From Candidatus Cloacimonadota bacterium (GTDB lineage: Bacteria > Cloacimonadota > Cloacimonadia > Cloacimonadales > Cloacimonadaceae), in NCBI GenBank assembly GCA_012728875.1, contig JAAYEF010000032.1:1-64000 (forward strand): a DNA stretch of 64,000 bases, in the 5' to 3' direction. Positions 36,504 through 45,437 of this stretch are shown here, one piece after another (within the stretch, counting starts at the first letter, position 1; every line of letters starts with the position of its first letter). The notes under the pieces were generated by a model. It did no database searches and was not told where the DNA came from. It saw nothing but the letters and a program-made list of their open reading frames with translations. A program made the translations under genes and the position numbers.

Positions 36504-39149
36504 TTACCTTAAATCTTCAAGCAGCTCTTTTGTCAAGGACAGTTTTGTGTTGATCTCTGCAAAGCGCTGGCGCTCGTTTTCCACCACTTCGGGCTTGGCA
36601 TTATTCACAAAATTTTGGTTGTTCAGCTTGGCATCCACAGAGGCAAGTTCTTTCTGTAGCTTATCCACCTGTTTGCCCAGGCGGGCACGCTCGGCTTCAA
36701 AGTCGATCAAACCTTTCAGGGGCAGGAAAATCTCGATGTTGCGAACAACGGCAGCGATGGAAGCTGGAGGCTTGGCAAGGTCCGGCGCCACTTCCAGGCT
36801 TTCCACCTTGGCAAGTTTGGCAAAATATGCCTCATAGCGTGCAAACAGCTCTTTTTGGCGCTCTTCGGCAACACGGATGCTCAAGCTTATGCCTGCGCCG
36901 GGGCTCAAGTTTATCTGTTTGCGCAGGTTGCGCACGGCGGAGATGCTTTCCTGCATGAATGCCATGTCGTCTGCAATGTTTGGATCGATCAGACTTTCAT
37001 CCGGTTCGGGGAAGGCGGCAACGATGAGGGCTTCCTCCGGCTGGGGAAATACGCTGTCCACGTTTTGCCAGATCTCTTCCGTGATGAAAGGCATGATGGG
37101 ATGGAGCAGGCGCATCGAGGCTTGCATCACATCCAGCAAAATGAAAAGCGCAGTGCCGCGGGAAGCGGGATCACCGCTATTGAGCCTGTCTTTGGAAAGC
37201 TCGATATACCAGGAGCAAAATTCATCCCAGATGAATTGGAACACACATTGTCCGGCATCGTTCAAGCGCAGGTTTTGATAGTGGTCAGCGGCATCGCGGG
37301 CGGTTTCCTGCAGCCGCGAATAGATCCAGCGGTCTGCCAGTTCCAGCTTCAGGTCTTCCCTGGCGGGCAGGGTTTCGCCTTCCTGGAGGTTCATCATGAT
37401 GAAGCGGAAGGCGTTCCAGATTTTGTTCGCAAAATTGCGCCCCGTTTCCAGGATGGCATCGCTGTAGGTCACGTCGGCGCCCTTGGGTGTGCCAAAAACC
37501 ATGGAAAAACGCAGGGCATCGGCACCCACTTTTTCGATGATGTCGATGGGGTCGGGAGAATTGCCCAGAGATTTGCTCATCTTGCGTCCCAGATCGTCGC
37601 GCACAGTGCCATGCAGCAAAACCGTATCGAAAGGAATCTTTTGTTTGAAATGCAGGGTGCTCATGATCATGCGCGCCACCCAGAGATAGATGATCTCCGG
37701 CGCGGTAATCAAAACCTGCGTGGGCAAAAAGCGCTTCAGGTCTTCGGTTTCATCCGGCCAGCCCATGGTGGAAAACGGCCAAAGCCAGCTGGAGAACCAA
37801 GTGTCCAAAACATCTTCATCCTGACGGAAGCTGCCTCCGCAATCCGGGCAGGACTGAGGTTTTTCCACCGCCACCACCATCTTGCTGCAGTTTTCACAAT
37901 AATAAGCCGGGATGCGGTGTCCCCACCAGATTTGGCGGGAAATGCACCAATCGCGGATATTGTTCATCCAGTGCATGTAAACCTTGGTCCAGCGTTCAGG
38001 CTGGAAGCGGACTTCGCCTTTTTGCACCACATCGATAGCAGGCCCTGCCAGGGGTTTCATTTTCACGAACCATTGATCCGAAAGATAGGGTTCGATGCTG
38101 GTGTGGCAACGGTAGCAATGTCCAACTGCGTGTTCGTGCTTTTCGATCTTTTCCAAAAGACCCTGCTCTTCGAGCATTTGCACAACCTTTTCGCGGGCGG
38201 CATAGCGATCCATGCCGTCAAACCCGGCGCCGGCTTCGGAATTCATGATGCCATGCTCGTCCATCACCAGAAGCTGGGGCAGATTGTGACGCTGGCCGAT
38301 CTCAAAGTCGTTGGGATCATGCGCCGGAGTCACTTTCACACAGCCGGTGCCAAATTCCAGATCCACATATTCATCCGCAATCACAGGGATCATGCGCCGG
38401 GTGAGCGGAAGCGCCACTTCCTTGCCAATGATGCCGCCAAAACGTTCATCGCGCGGGTTCACTGCCACGGCAGTATCGCCCAACATGGTTTCAGGACGCG
38501 TGGTCGCTACAACCAAGTGTCCGCTGCCGTCTGCAAAAGGATAGCGGATATACCAAAGGCTGCCGCTTTCGTCTTCGTGTTCCACCTCGTCGTTCGCCAA
38601 AGCCGTCACGCAGCGTGGACACCAGTTGATGATGTATTTTCCTTTGTAGATCAGGCCTTCATCGTAGAGCCGCACAAAAACTTCCTTCACAGCCCGGGAA
38701 AGCATTTCGTCCATGGTGAAGCGCTGGCGACCCCAGTCACAGGATGCGCCCAAAAGCTTGAGCTGATCGATGATGCGATCGCCTTTTTCCTGTTTCCAAG
38801 CCCAGATGAGCTCCAAAAGCCTTTCCCTGCCCACATCGTGGCGGGTTTTGCCCTCGCGCGCCAGCTCTTTTTCCACCATGTTCTGAGTGGCGATGCCGGC
38901 ATGGTCCACCCCGGGAAGCCAGAGCGTTGGCTCTCCCAGCATACGGTGGAAGCGGATCACAACGTCTTGCAGGGTGTTGTTTAACACGTGACCCATATGC
39001 AAAATTCCGGTGACGTTGGGCGGTGGAATCAGAATTGTGAAAGGCGCTTTGGAGCTATTTTCCGCAGGACGGAAATAGCCTTTTTCCTCCCAAAATCGAT
39101 ACCATTTTTTCTCAATTTGGGCTGCTTCGTAAGTTTTGCTGATCTCCAT
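36504..39149 (-). CDS. valS: Valyl-tRNA synthetase
   Basis: An 881-residue class I synthetase. ATP-binding HMGH in PNVTGILHMGHVLNNTLQD, KMSKS in GRKMSKSLGNSPDP (near residue 525), a zinc-ribbon pair CENC/CPDC (about residues 410-430), the editing domain with ATTRPETMLGDTAVAV, and a C-terminal coiled-coil arm (LIDFEAERARLGKQVDKLQKEL) typical of ValRS. Complete. The start has AAGGAA upstream; a TTGACT/AATTTT promoter candidate lies at 39211-39238. A 709-codon open frame on the opposite strand is a shadow of this gene. Confidence 0.97.
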   Translation of the reverse strand: MEISKTYEAAQIEKKWYRFWEEKGYFRPAENSSKAPFTILIPPPNVTGILHMGHVLNNTLQDVVIRFHRMLGEPTLWLPGVDHAGIATQNMVEKELAREGKTRHDVGRERLLELIWAWKQEKGDRIIDQLKLLGASCDWGRQRFTMDEMLSRAVKEVFVRLYDEGLIYKGKYIINWCPRCVTALANDEVEHEDESGSLWYIRYPFADGSGHLVVATTRPETMLGDTAVAVNPRDERFGGIIGKEVALPLTRRMIPVIADEYVDLEFGTGCVKVTPAHDPNDFEIGQRHNLPQLLVMDEHGIMNSEAGAGFDGMDRYAAREKVVQMLEEQGLLEKIEKHEHAVGHCYRCHTSIEPYLSDQWFVKMKPLAGPAIDVVQKGEVRFQPERWTKVYMHWMNNIRDWCISRQIWWGHRIPAYYCENCSKMVVAVEKPQSCPDCGGSFRQDEDVLDTWFSSWLWPFSTMGWPDETEDLKRFLPTQVLITAPEIIYLWVARMIMSTLHFKQKIPFDTVLLHGTVRDDLGRKMSKSLGNSPDPIDIIEKVGADALRFSMVFGTPKGADVTYSDAILETGRNFANKIWNAFRFIMMNLQEGETLPAREDLKLELADRWIYSRLQETARDAADHYQNLRLNDAGQCVFQFIWDEFCSWYIELSKDRLNSGDPASRGTALFILLDVMQASMRLLHPIMPFITEEIWQNVDSVFPQPEEALIVAAFPEPDESLIDPNIADDMAFMQESISAVRNLRKQINLSPGAGISLSIRVAEERQKELFARYEAYFAKLAKVESLEVAPDLAKPPASIAAVVRNIEIFLPLKGLIDFEAERARLGKQVDKLQKELASVDAKLNNQNFVNNAKPEVVENERQRFAEINTKLSLTKELLEDLR

Positions 39150-39210
39150 TTTGTTTCCTTAAAAAATCGTACATTTGGCTCTCGAGGCCGAAAATTCAGT
39201 TTGAATGGCA

Positions 39211-39238
39211 AAAATTCATCAGCCGCATTCCGAGTCAA
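39211..39238 (-). promoter_or_regulatory. Candidate valS promoter
   Basis: Minus-strand TTGACT, 16 nt, AATTTT; about 60 nt upstream of valS. Same spacing and -10 shape as the rpmH and rplM candidates. Confidence 0.4.
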
Positions 39239-39296
39239 GCAATTCTTGTATGAACCAGATACAGACAGGGTTTAGAGCATTTTTACCAAATAAGGC

Positions 39297-39320
39297 AAAA
39301 CCCGGCCAAAGACCGGGTTT
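39297..39320 (-). terminator. Terminator after the secreted protein at 39345
   Basis: Minus-strand stem AAACCCGG/CCGGGTTT with a 7-nt loop, ending in a T run; 25 nt past the stop. Confidence 0.85.
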
Positions 39321-39344
39321 CACCATCATTATGCATTGGCTAAG

Positions 39345-40775
39345 TTATTTTAAGATCACCATTTTGCGGGTCTGGCTCTGGCCACCGGCGTTGAGGCGAT
39401 AGAAATAGATGCCGCTGGCACAGCTTTGACCCTGGCTGTCCATTCCGTTCCAGGAAATGGTGTGGGTTCCCTGGCTCAGGGGGAAGGAAGCCACGCGCTG
39501 TCCGCTGAGGTTGTAGATCTCAAGCTTGCCGCTGTCGCCGGCTTTGATTTCAATCGGGATGCGGGTTTGAGCGCCACTGACAAAGGGGTTGGGATGAGCG
39601 AAGCCCAGGTTGTTGCGGTCGGGCAGTGAGGGAGTCTGGGGTTCGGTGATGTTGATGCTCACGGGGCCAAAGAACTTGTTGCTGCCGTTCATATCGATGC
39701 TTTCCAGCCAGAACCACCAGGTGCCGGGATGATCAAATTCGCTGGCGGCAAAGCTGTATTGCGCGCCGCAGCTGCAGTTTTCAGCAGGGATCACCACAGG
39801 GGTCAGGTTGATGGCCTCGCTGAGGTTTTCGGTGTCGGATTGCAACACGCGGAAGCCGATCATATCGGTTTCGGAGGCGGTGCTCCAGTTCAGGATGGCT
39901 TGATTCCCGCCGGTGAGGGTGGCGGTGAAGCTGCTGAGGACGACCGGGGTGACTTCATCATGCTCTTCAGCAAGGAGATGGAACAAAAAGTCGTGGTAGG
40001 AAGAAGTGAAGGTGGTTCCGGAAACCACACCTTCCATTTCGATGATGACCTTGTAGCTGGGGGCAAAAAGCGCCGCCCATTCGGGGTCGCTGTTGGCAAC
40101 ATCAACATAGCCAAAGCCGCGTCCCTGCTGGCCAGTAAAGATGCCGGGGCCGATGTTTTCGCTTGGGCTCCAGCCGTAGGGAAGGGCTACACCCATGCCG
40201 GCGATATAGCTGCTGATCTCCGCGCCGGAGGGATAGGGTGTGGTGATTTCAAATTCCATGTTCAAAATCTGCAATTTTGGCTCGCCATTCAGGCTGAGAT
40301 AGCCGTTGGAGTGCGCATAAGTGCGGATATCACCGGATTCGCCGGGAGTGGTCCAGGGATTTCCCGGATTCACCAGGTTCGCCCTGTCCAGATTTGTAAG
40401 TGTGAAAGGGCTGAAGCTCAAACCGATATCCGCAGGCTCCAGAAGGGGCATTCCGTCTGCAGCGATGCATTCGATCAGGGTGCCAATGCCGGCGGGAAGC
40501 GGATCTTGGATTTTCACTGTATCTTCAGCATAGTAGTGCAAAAATGGATACATCGCATAAACTGTGGTGTTTCCAAAGGTGAACCAATTCCCATCATGGG
40601 TGGGGAAGGAAGGACTGTCAAAATCGAAAATCCAGGTGGTGTTGCGATCTGTGCCTTCCAATCTCTCAATATCGAAAGTGAAAAGAGGATAAGCGTCCGC
40701 AGCCAAAAGACCAATGGTCATAAGCAGGGCAAAAAACGCCGCCAGGGGCTTGCCTATCAGATTTAATCGTTTCAT
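39345..40775 (-). CDS. Secreted modular protein with FnIII-like module and FlgD-like tag
   Basis: A 476-residue secreted protein. Signal peptide (MKRLNLIGKPLAAFFALLMT). The N-terminal half (about residues 25-290) is a beta-rich region that I do not recognise; it includes FDIERLEGTDRNTTWIF and TLTNLDRANL. It is followed by the FnIII-like module (VVLSSFTATLTGGNQAIL, IGFRVLQSDTE, WWFWLESIDMNGSNKFFGP) and the FlgD-like tag (FAHPNPFVSGAQTRIPIEI, ISWNGMDSQGQSCASGIYFYRL) ending TRKMVILK. The start is at MKRLN with AAGGAG upstream. Probably surface-exposed; function unknown. Confidence 0.82.
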   Translation of the reverse strand: MKRLNLIGKPLAAFFALLMTIGLLAADAYPLFTFDIERLEGTDRNTTWIFDFDSPSFPTHDGNWFTFGNTTVYAMYPFLHYYAEDTVKIQDPLPAGIGTLIECIAADGMPLLEPADIGLSFSPFTLTNLDRANLVNPGNPWTTPGESGDIRTYAHSNGYLSLNGEPKLQILNMEFEITTPYPSGAEISSYIAGMGVALPYGWSPSENIGPGIFTGQQGRGFGYVDVANSDPEWAALFAPSYKVIIEMEGVVSGTTFTSSYHDFLFHLLAEEHDEVTPVVLSSFTATLTGGNQAILNWSTASETDMIGFRVLQSDTENLSEAINLTPVVIPAENCSCGAQYSFAASEFDHPGTWWFWLESIDMNGSNKFFGPVSINITEPQTPSLPDRNNLGFAHPNPFVSGAQTRIPIEIKAGDSGKLEIYNLSGQRVASFPLSQGTHTISWNGMDSQGQSCASGIYFYRLNAGGQSQTRKMVILK

Positions 40776-41022
40776 AATTATATCTCCTTGATTGAGCAAA
40801 TAAACATAAAAGACAAGATTAACAAAGCAGTTTTTTTGGCAAGGTTTTTTTGCAAAATGGATTTGGCGCGACTCCCGGGAACCGCAACCGTGAAGTCTCT
40901 TGGCGGCAATGTATGACCGGCACTATGCCCTGTTTTCACAGCTGTTTCCAATAATTGCTTTGACAAAAAAGCCAAAGATATTTTTAGGTGCATACATATA
41001 GAAAACATTGATGGAGAGAAAG

Positions 41023-42138
41023 ATGAGCAACGATGTAATCCAATATTTCTTGGAATTGATTGCCATAGACAGCGAATCCTTGGATGAACGCGCCATGATG
41101 GACCGCCTGCGTGCGGATTTGGAAAGCCTGGGCGCAAGAGTTGAGGAAGATAACACCGGCAAAAGCATAAACGGCAATGCGGGAAACCTTTATGCGCTGA
41201 TCCCGGGTAAAATTGATAAAAAACCGATCCTGTTCTGTTCACATGTGGACACCGTTCGTCCCGGCATAGGCATCAAAGCCATCAGGGAAAACGGCATCAT
41301 CCGCACCGATGGCACCACAGTTTTGGGCGGTGACGACAAATCCGGAGTTGCCGAAATCGTGCAAGGCATCCGCCGGATCGTGCAAAGCGGACAGGATCAT
41401 GCCCCGATCGAGATTCTTTTTACCGTGGCGGAAGAAATCGGGCTTTTGGGTGCGAAACATTTTGACAAAAACAAGCTGACCTCCGCATTCGGCTATGCCT
41501 TCGATTCCCACCGGGTTGGAGAACTGGATGTGGGCGCGCCAGCTCAGAATTCCATCAAAATTGAGATTTTTGGCAAAGAAGCCCATGCCGGGGTAGAGCC
41601 GGAGAAAGGCGTCAATGCAATTCGCGTGGCTTCAGAGGCAATTTCTGCCATGCCGTTGGGACGCATTGATCATGAAACAACCTGCAATATCGGCATCATC
41701 GGCGGTGGAACTGCCACAAACATCGTTCCAAACAGGGTTTTGGCCATGGGTGAAGCTCGCAGCCACAATGCCGCCAAGCTGGAACGGGTGACCGCCCAAA
41801 TGCGTCAAGCCGTTGAAGATACAGTGCAAAAGCACGAGGGTGCCTCCTATGAATGGACAGCGAAGCAGGAATATGCCTCCTTCCGCATTGGAGATGAGCA
41901 GCAGCCTGTGCAGCTTGCACTTGAGGCTTTGAAAAATCTGGGTATCAAGTCCGAAACCAAGGTGGGCGGAGGCGGCAGCGATGCCAATATCCTCAACGCC
42001 GCAGGCACACAGATGATCATTTGCGGCACCGGCATGAACAAGGTCCACACCGTGGATGAAGATATCGAGGAAGAAGAGCTTAAGCGCGGCGCAGCTTTTG
42101 TGGAAGAACTGATCCGCCTCTACTCCCAGGGAGAATAA
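41023..42138 (+). CDS. M20 family metallopeptidase (PepT-like)
   Basis: A 371-residue M20/M28-type dinuclear zinc peptidase of the peptidase T-like group (as Bacillus YqjE). Metal and catalytic motifs in order: CSHVDTVRPG (His-Asp near residue 75), TVLGGDDKSGVAEI (bridging Asp), TVAEEIGLLGAKHF (catalytic Glu pair), AFDSHRVG (Asp), and a C-terminal NKVHTVDE with the last His. The dimerisation domain carries the GKEAHAGVEPEKG loop. No signal peptide, so it is cytoplasmic and acts on short peptides or N-acyl amino acids. The start is at MSNDV with GGAGAG upstream. The gene ends 1 nt before dapB and is probably co-transcribed with it. Confidence 0.9.
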   Translation: MSNDVIQYFLELIAIDSESLDERAMMDRLRADLESLGARVEEDNTGKSINGNAGNLYALIPGKIDKKPILFCSHVDTVRPGIGIKAIRENGIIRTDGTTVLGGDDKSGVAEIVQGIRRIVQSGQDHAPIEILFTVAEEIGLLGAKHFDKNKLTSAFGYAFDSHRVGELDVGAPAQNSIKIEIFGKEAHAGVEPEKGVNAIRVASEAISAMPLGRIDHETTCNIGIIGGGTATNIVPNRVLAMGEARSHNAAKLERVTAQMRQAVEDTVQKHEGASYEWTAKQEYASFRIGDEQQPVQLALEALKNLGIKSETKVGGGGSDANILNAAGTQMIICGTGMNKVHTVDEDIEEEELKRGAAFVEELIRLYSQGE

Positions 42139-42139
42139 G

Positions 42140-42883
42140 ATGTTGCTGGACATCAGTTTGATCGGGTATGGAAAGATGGGAAAAATGATCGCTTCCATGG
42201 CTGAGGAACATGGCTGCCGTGTGAAATCCATCATCGACCCCAGCGTGGAAGGCTGCGAAAAAGAGATCAGGCCAGAGATTTTGGGCGATGTGTGCCTGGA
42301 TTTCAGCCTGCCGGACACAGTTTTGGAAAATATCCGCAAGATCAGTGCAGCGGGAAAAAACATGGTGGTGGGCACCACGGGCTGGAACAACAAGCTTCCC
42401 GAGGTGGTGCAACTTGTTGAAAAACACAATATCGGCTTGGTTTACGGTGCGAACTTTTCCATTGGCATGAACCTCTTTAACCGCATTGTGAAATATGCGA
42501 CTGCCATCTGCGACAAATTTCCCATCTACGACGTCTGCGGCTGGGAAATGCACCATAACAACAAGGCAGACAGCCCTTCCGGAACCGCCATCCAGCTTGC
42601 GGAAACGATCCTGGCGGAAAGCGGCGTGAAAGACCAGGCTGTTTACGATAAACTGGACCGCAAAATCCAGAAGAATGAGCTGCATTTTGCCAGCTTGCGC
42701 GGCGGAGCCGTGCCCGGAACCCACAACGTGATCTTTGATTGCGAGACAGATTCACTGGAATTGACCCACAGGGTGCGTTCGCGAGCCTGCTTCGCGCTGG
42801 GCGCCTTGCAAGCCGCGCAGTGGATTTCCACCCACAAAGGCTGCCACAGCTTCAATCAGATGATGGAAGATCTTTTATGCTGA
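42140..42883 (+). CDS. dapB: 4-Hydroxy-tetrahydrodipicolinate reductase
   Basis: A 247-residue DapB, of normal length. It has the dinucleotide-binding IGYGKMGKMIA, the VGTTGW segment, GANFSIGMNL, and the signature E-x-H-H-x-x-K-x-D-x-P-S-G-T-A as EMHHNNKADSPSGTA (in parts: HHNNKADSPSGTA). It makes tetrahydrodipicolinate for lysine and meso-diaminopimelate. It overlaps dapF by 7 nt and follows the M20 peptidase with one intervening base. DapA and the middle steps (DapL or DapD/C/E) are not in this window. Confidence 0.96.
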   Translation: MLLDISLIGYGKMGKMIASMAEEHGCRVKSIIDPSVEGCEKEIRPEILGDVCLDFSLPDTVLENIRKISAAGKNMVVGTTGWNNKLPEVVQLVEKHNIGLVYGANFSIGMNLFNRIVKYATAICDKFPIYDVCGWEMHHNNKADSPSGTAIQLAETILAESGVKDQAVYDKLDRKIQKNELHFASLRGGAVPGTHNVIFDCETDSLELTHRVRSRACFALGALQAAQWISTHKGCHSFNQMMEDLLC

Positions 42884-43653
42884 TCCCTTTTTCCAAAATG
42901 CAGGCGCAGGGAAACGATTTTGTGATCTTGCAAATGCTGCACACAAGTGAGGTCTCCCTGCCCTGGCAGGATTTGGCAAAAGCCATCTGCGACCGCAGAA
43001 AAGGCGTTGGCGCCGATGGTTTGGTGCTGCTTTTGGCACATCCTGATGCAGATGCCAGAATGGTGATCTACAACAGCGACGGCAGCCATGCCGCCATGTG
43101 TGGCTCGGCTTTGCGCTGCTGCGCCCGGCTGGTGGGAAAGCTGAAAAACAAAGGCAACTTGCGCTTTGCCACCGACAGCGGAATTTTAGGCACAGACATC
43201 GATGGTGACGAGATTTCGGTTAATTTGGGCAAGCCCGAAATGCTGGAGCAAACCCTCGTGTTGGAAGGCATTGAAGGAAGCCTGATCGGGGTTGGAAACC
43301 GGCATTTTGTGAGTTTCCAAAACGAACTGAAGGGGCAGGAATTTGAGTTTGGTCCGCTTTTGGAACAGCATCCGCATTTTCCGGATGGCGTGAATGTGGA
43401 GTTTGTGCGCGTGCTTTCCCTTGGTGAGATCGAAATGACGGTTTGGGAACGCGGTGCGGGAGCCACCCTGGCTTGCGGCACTGGCGCTGTGGCAAGCGTT
43501 TTTTGCGGAATTCAAAAGGGTCTTCTGGAACCTGAAGTTCGGGTGAACATGCCCGGCGGGACTGTTTTGATCAGGGCGGAGCAGAATGGTGAATTCATTT
43601 TGGCTGGCCCGGTTGAACATACATTCAATGGAGTTTATACATGGAAAATTTAG
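42877..43653 (+). CDS. dapF: Diaminopimelate epimerase
   Basis: A 258-residue DapF. Both catalytic cysteines are present: NSDGSHAAMCGSALRCC (first) and GATLACGTGA (second), plus the MQAQGNDFV start and GVGADGLVLL. It converts L,L- to meso-diaminopimelate for lysine and peptidoglycan. The start is the ATG at 42877 that overlaps the dapB stop; an earlier in-frame start lies inside dapB and is rejected. It overlaps the next gene by 13 nt. Confidence 0.96.
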   Translation: MLIPFSKMQAQGNDFVILQMLHTSEVSLPWQDLAKAICDRRKGVGADGLVLLLAHPDADARMVIYNSDGSHAAMCGSALRCCARLVGKLKNKGNLRFATDSGILGTDIDGDEISVNLGKPEMLEQTLVLEGIEGSLIGVGNRHFVSFQNELKGQEFEFGPLLEQHPHFPDGVNVEFVRVLSLGEIEMTVWERGAGATLACGTGAVASVFCGIQKGLLEPEVRVNMPGGTVLIRAEQNGEFILAGPVEHTFNGVYTWKI

Positions 43654-44276
43654 GCATACACCTGCAAAACCTGAGGGAAGAACAGGGTATCAGCTTTCAA
43701 AAAGTTTTCGACGACCTGCGCATCCGGGAAGAGCAGGTGCGCATGATCGAGGAAAACAGGTTCTTTGAACTTGGACCCTTTGGCTTTTCCAAGACGATGG
43801 TATATAATTATGCCCGCTATTTGGGTGCGGATTTGGATGAAGTGATGGCTGAATTCAGCGTCATGGTTCCGGAACACACCAAAAAGCCGGCTCAAGCGGA
43901 TTTGGGCACCAAGGAACGCAAGATCATGCTTTCACCGAATCTGCTTTGGCTGCTGGGGATCATCCTCTTTGTGCTGATTTTGGGCGGAATCCTGATGTAT
44001 GCCCACAGCCAGGGACGCCTGAAACCACCGGAATTTTTGAAGCGCCTGCCTGCGGATTCGACCGCCGTGGAAAAAGAAGTGGAACCCGAGCCCGAACAGG
44101 AAAGCCAGCTTCCGCAGCCTGATCTGATGCGCGAGATCCAAAAAAACATCACCAAAAACCTTCCTGCCAATGGCGAGGAAGCAAAACCCGAAAGCCAAAC
44201 CCAGAAAAAGCCGGTTAAAGACAGCACCGACCATGTCGGCGAGCTGATGGGTCCCTCGCAAGTTGGCTTGGAATAG
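43641..44276 (+). CDS. RodZ-like helix-turn-helix membrane protein
   Basis: A 211-residue protein with an N-terminal HTH_25/RodZ-type helix-turn-helix (LQNLREEQGISFQKVFDDLRI, cited in parts: LREEQGISFQ; PFGFSKTMVYNYARYLG; about residues 6-70). A single membrane segment (LLWLLGIILFVLILGGILMY, about 100-120) is followed by an acidic, Pro/Glu/Gln-rich external tail of about 90 residues. RodZ links MreB to the cell-wall elongation machinery. It lacks the C-terminal DUF4115 beta domain of E. coli RodZ. It overlaps dapF by 13 nt, fitting a cell-wall operon. Assignment to RodZ proper is probable rather than certain. Confidence 0.75.
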   Translation: MENLGIHLQNLREEQGISFQKVFDDLRIREEQVRMIEENRFFELGPFGFSKTMVYNYARYLGADLDEVMAEFSVMVPEHTKKPAQADLGTKERKIMLSPNLLWLLGIILFVLILGGILMYAHSQGRLKPPEFLKRLPADSTAVEKEVEPEPEQESQLPQPDLMREIQKNITKNLPANGEEAKPESQTQKKPVKDSTDHVGELMGPSQVGLE

Positions 44277-44298
44277 ATCTGCTTTTGGGCGATTTGGC

Positions 44299-44326
44299 TT
44301 GACAAAATATCATGGCGGAATAAGTT
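44299..44326 (+). promoter_or_regulatory. Candidate promoter of the ferritin-like gene
   Basis: TTGACA, 16 nt, TAAGTT; about 40 nt before the start at 44367, in the spacer after the RodZ-like gene. Confidence 0.45.
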
Positions 44327-44366
44327 TTTTAACACACAACAAAAATAATGAACACTGGAGGAAATA

Positions 44367-44852
44367 ATGCCAGCTTTCTCAATCAATGAAATCATCGAAA
44401 TGGCGGTTCAGATCGAACGCAACGGCTTTGCCTTCTACAACGAAGCCAGCAAACGCAAAGACCTGGACGAAAAGAGCGTGGAATTCATCCTTTGGCTGCG
44501 GGATCAGGAATTGCAGCACGAGAGAACATTTATGGAATTGCGCGATGACGCAGATTTGCAGGATCTTGAACTGACCCAGGACTGGGAAATGGTCTCTGTC
44601 TATCTGAAAACCATCGTGGAAGGAAGGATTTTCAACAGCCCCGAATCCGCAATCCGCAAAGCCACCGAAGCTCCGGATTTGAAAACCCTGCTGGAAAACG
44701 CCATCAGCTTTGAAAAAGACACCCTGCTCTATTTTCACGGGATCAGCGACAGCATTTCAAACCCCAAAGCCCTTGTGGCGCTCAGACGCATCATCAACGA
44801 AGAGATTTCCCACGTGATGCGGCTGAACGACTTTAAGAAAAGCCTGAACTGA
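44367..44852 (+). CDS. Ferritin-like (rubrerythrin-type four-helix) protein
   Basis: A 161-residue ferritin-like diiron protein. The carboxylate/histidine ligand pattern of the family is visible: IERNGFAFYNEAS (Glu near residue 14), LRDQELQHERTF (E-x-x-H near 49-52), SFEKDTLLYFHGI (Glu), and a C-terminal NEEISHVMRL (E-x-x-H). It lacks the rubredoxin-like CxxC domain of full rubrerythrins. Such proteins protect anaerobes from peroxide or store iron. A GGAGG box lies 7 nt upstream of the start. Confidence 0.88.
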   Translation: MPAFSINEIIEMAVQIERNGFAFYNEASKRKDLDEKSVEFILWLRDQELQHERTFMELRDDADLQDLELTQDWEMVSVYLKTIVEGRIFNSPESAIRKATEAPDLKTLLENAISFEKDTLLYFHGISDSISNPKALVALRRIINEEISHVMRLNDFKKSLN

Positions 44853-44860
44853 TTTCCAAA

Positions 44861-45382
44861 GTGCCGCCCTCAAAACAAAAAGGCAGGATCACAAAGATTC
44901 TCAGAACCTTTCTGATCCTGTTTTTGGCCTTGCTGGTCTTGATTTACAACCCCGTCTCGGTGAGGCTGATGACTGTTTCCACGGCGGTGATCTACAAGCT
45001 GGATCCGCGCATCTTCTATGCGCTGGTGAACACCGAAAGCCGTTTTCGGAGCTTTGCCGTGTCGCCGGCTCAAGCCATCGGTTTGGGGCAGGTGAAGGAA
45101 TCCACAGCCCGCTATGTCCATGTGAAACATCGGCGCGGCATGCTTTTTTTCCCGCCCTATAATCTGATCATTTCGGCGCGTTATATCAACTATCTGCGCG
45201 GAAAATTCAACAACAACTGGACCCTGGTGCTGGCGGCTTACAACTGGGGCGAAAACAACGTGGCTAAAAGGATGCGCGGGATTGACATCGATCCCGAAGC
45301 GGACTATCGGGACCGTTTTTCCGACATCCGCGAGACCCATGCCTACATCAACAAGATCATGCCGCGCACAAAAAAGGCTTGA
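44861..45382 (+). CDS. Membrane-anchored lytic transglycosylase (SLT domain)
   Basis: A 173-residue protein. A basic N-terminus and one membrane segment (FLILFLALLVLIYN) are followed by a compact SLT/GH23 domain: catalytic Glu in NTESRF, then AVSPAQAIGLGQV, the VLAAYNWGENNV motif, and a final ETHAYINKI. It cleaves peptidoglycan glycan strands to leave 1,6-anhydro-MurNAc. The start is a GTG 8 nt after the previous stop, so it is likely in the same transcript as the ferritin-like gene. At 173 residues it is shorter than most family members, little more than the catalytic domain. Confidence 0.88.
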   Translation: MPPSKQKGRITKILRTFLILFLALLVLIYNPVSVRLMTVSTAVIYKLDPRIFYALVNTESRFRSFAVSPAQAIGLGQVKESTARYVHVKHRRGMLFFPPYNLIISARYINYLRGKFNNNWTLVLAAYNWGENNVAKRMRGIDIDPEADYRDRFSDIRETHAYINKIMPRTKKA

Positions 45383-45437
45383 CGTGAAAGCGCAGGCAGA
45401 AATTTATTGAAAAAACTATCTCTTTCAGGAGTTACCA

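Noticed and set aside
36855-38984. 709-codon open frame on the plus strand
   Set aside because: Lies entirely antisense to valS, which has all class I synthetase motifs; the antisense product shows no recognisable domain.
42739-42876. Longer dapF reading frame starting inside dapB
   Set aside because: The extra 46 codons overlap dapB in another frame and are not conserved; the ATG at 42877 matches the family start.
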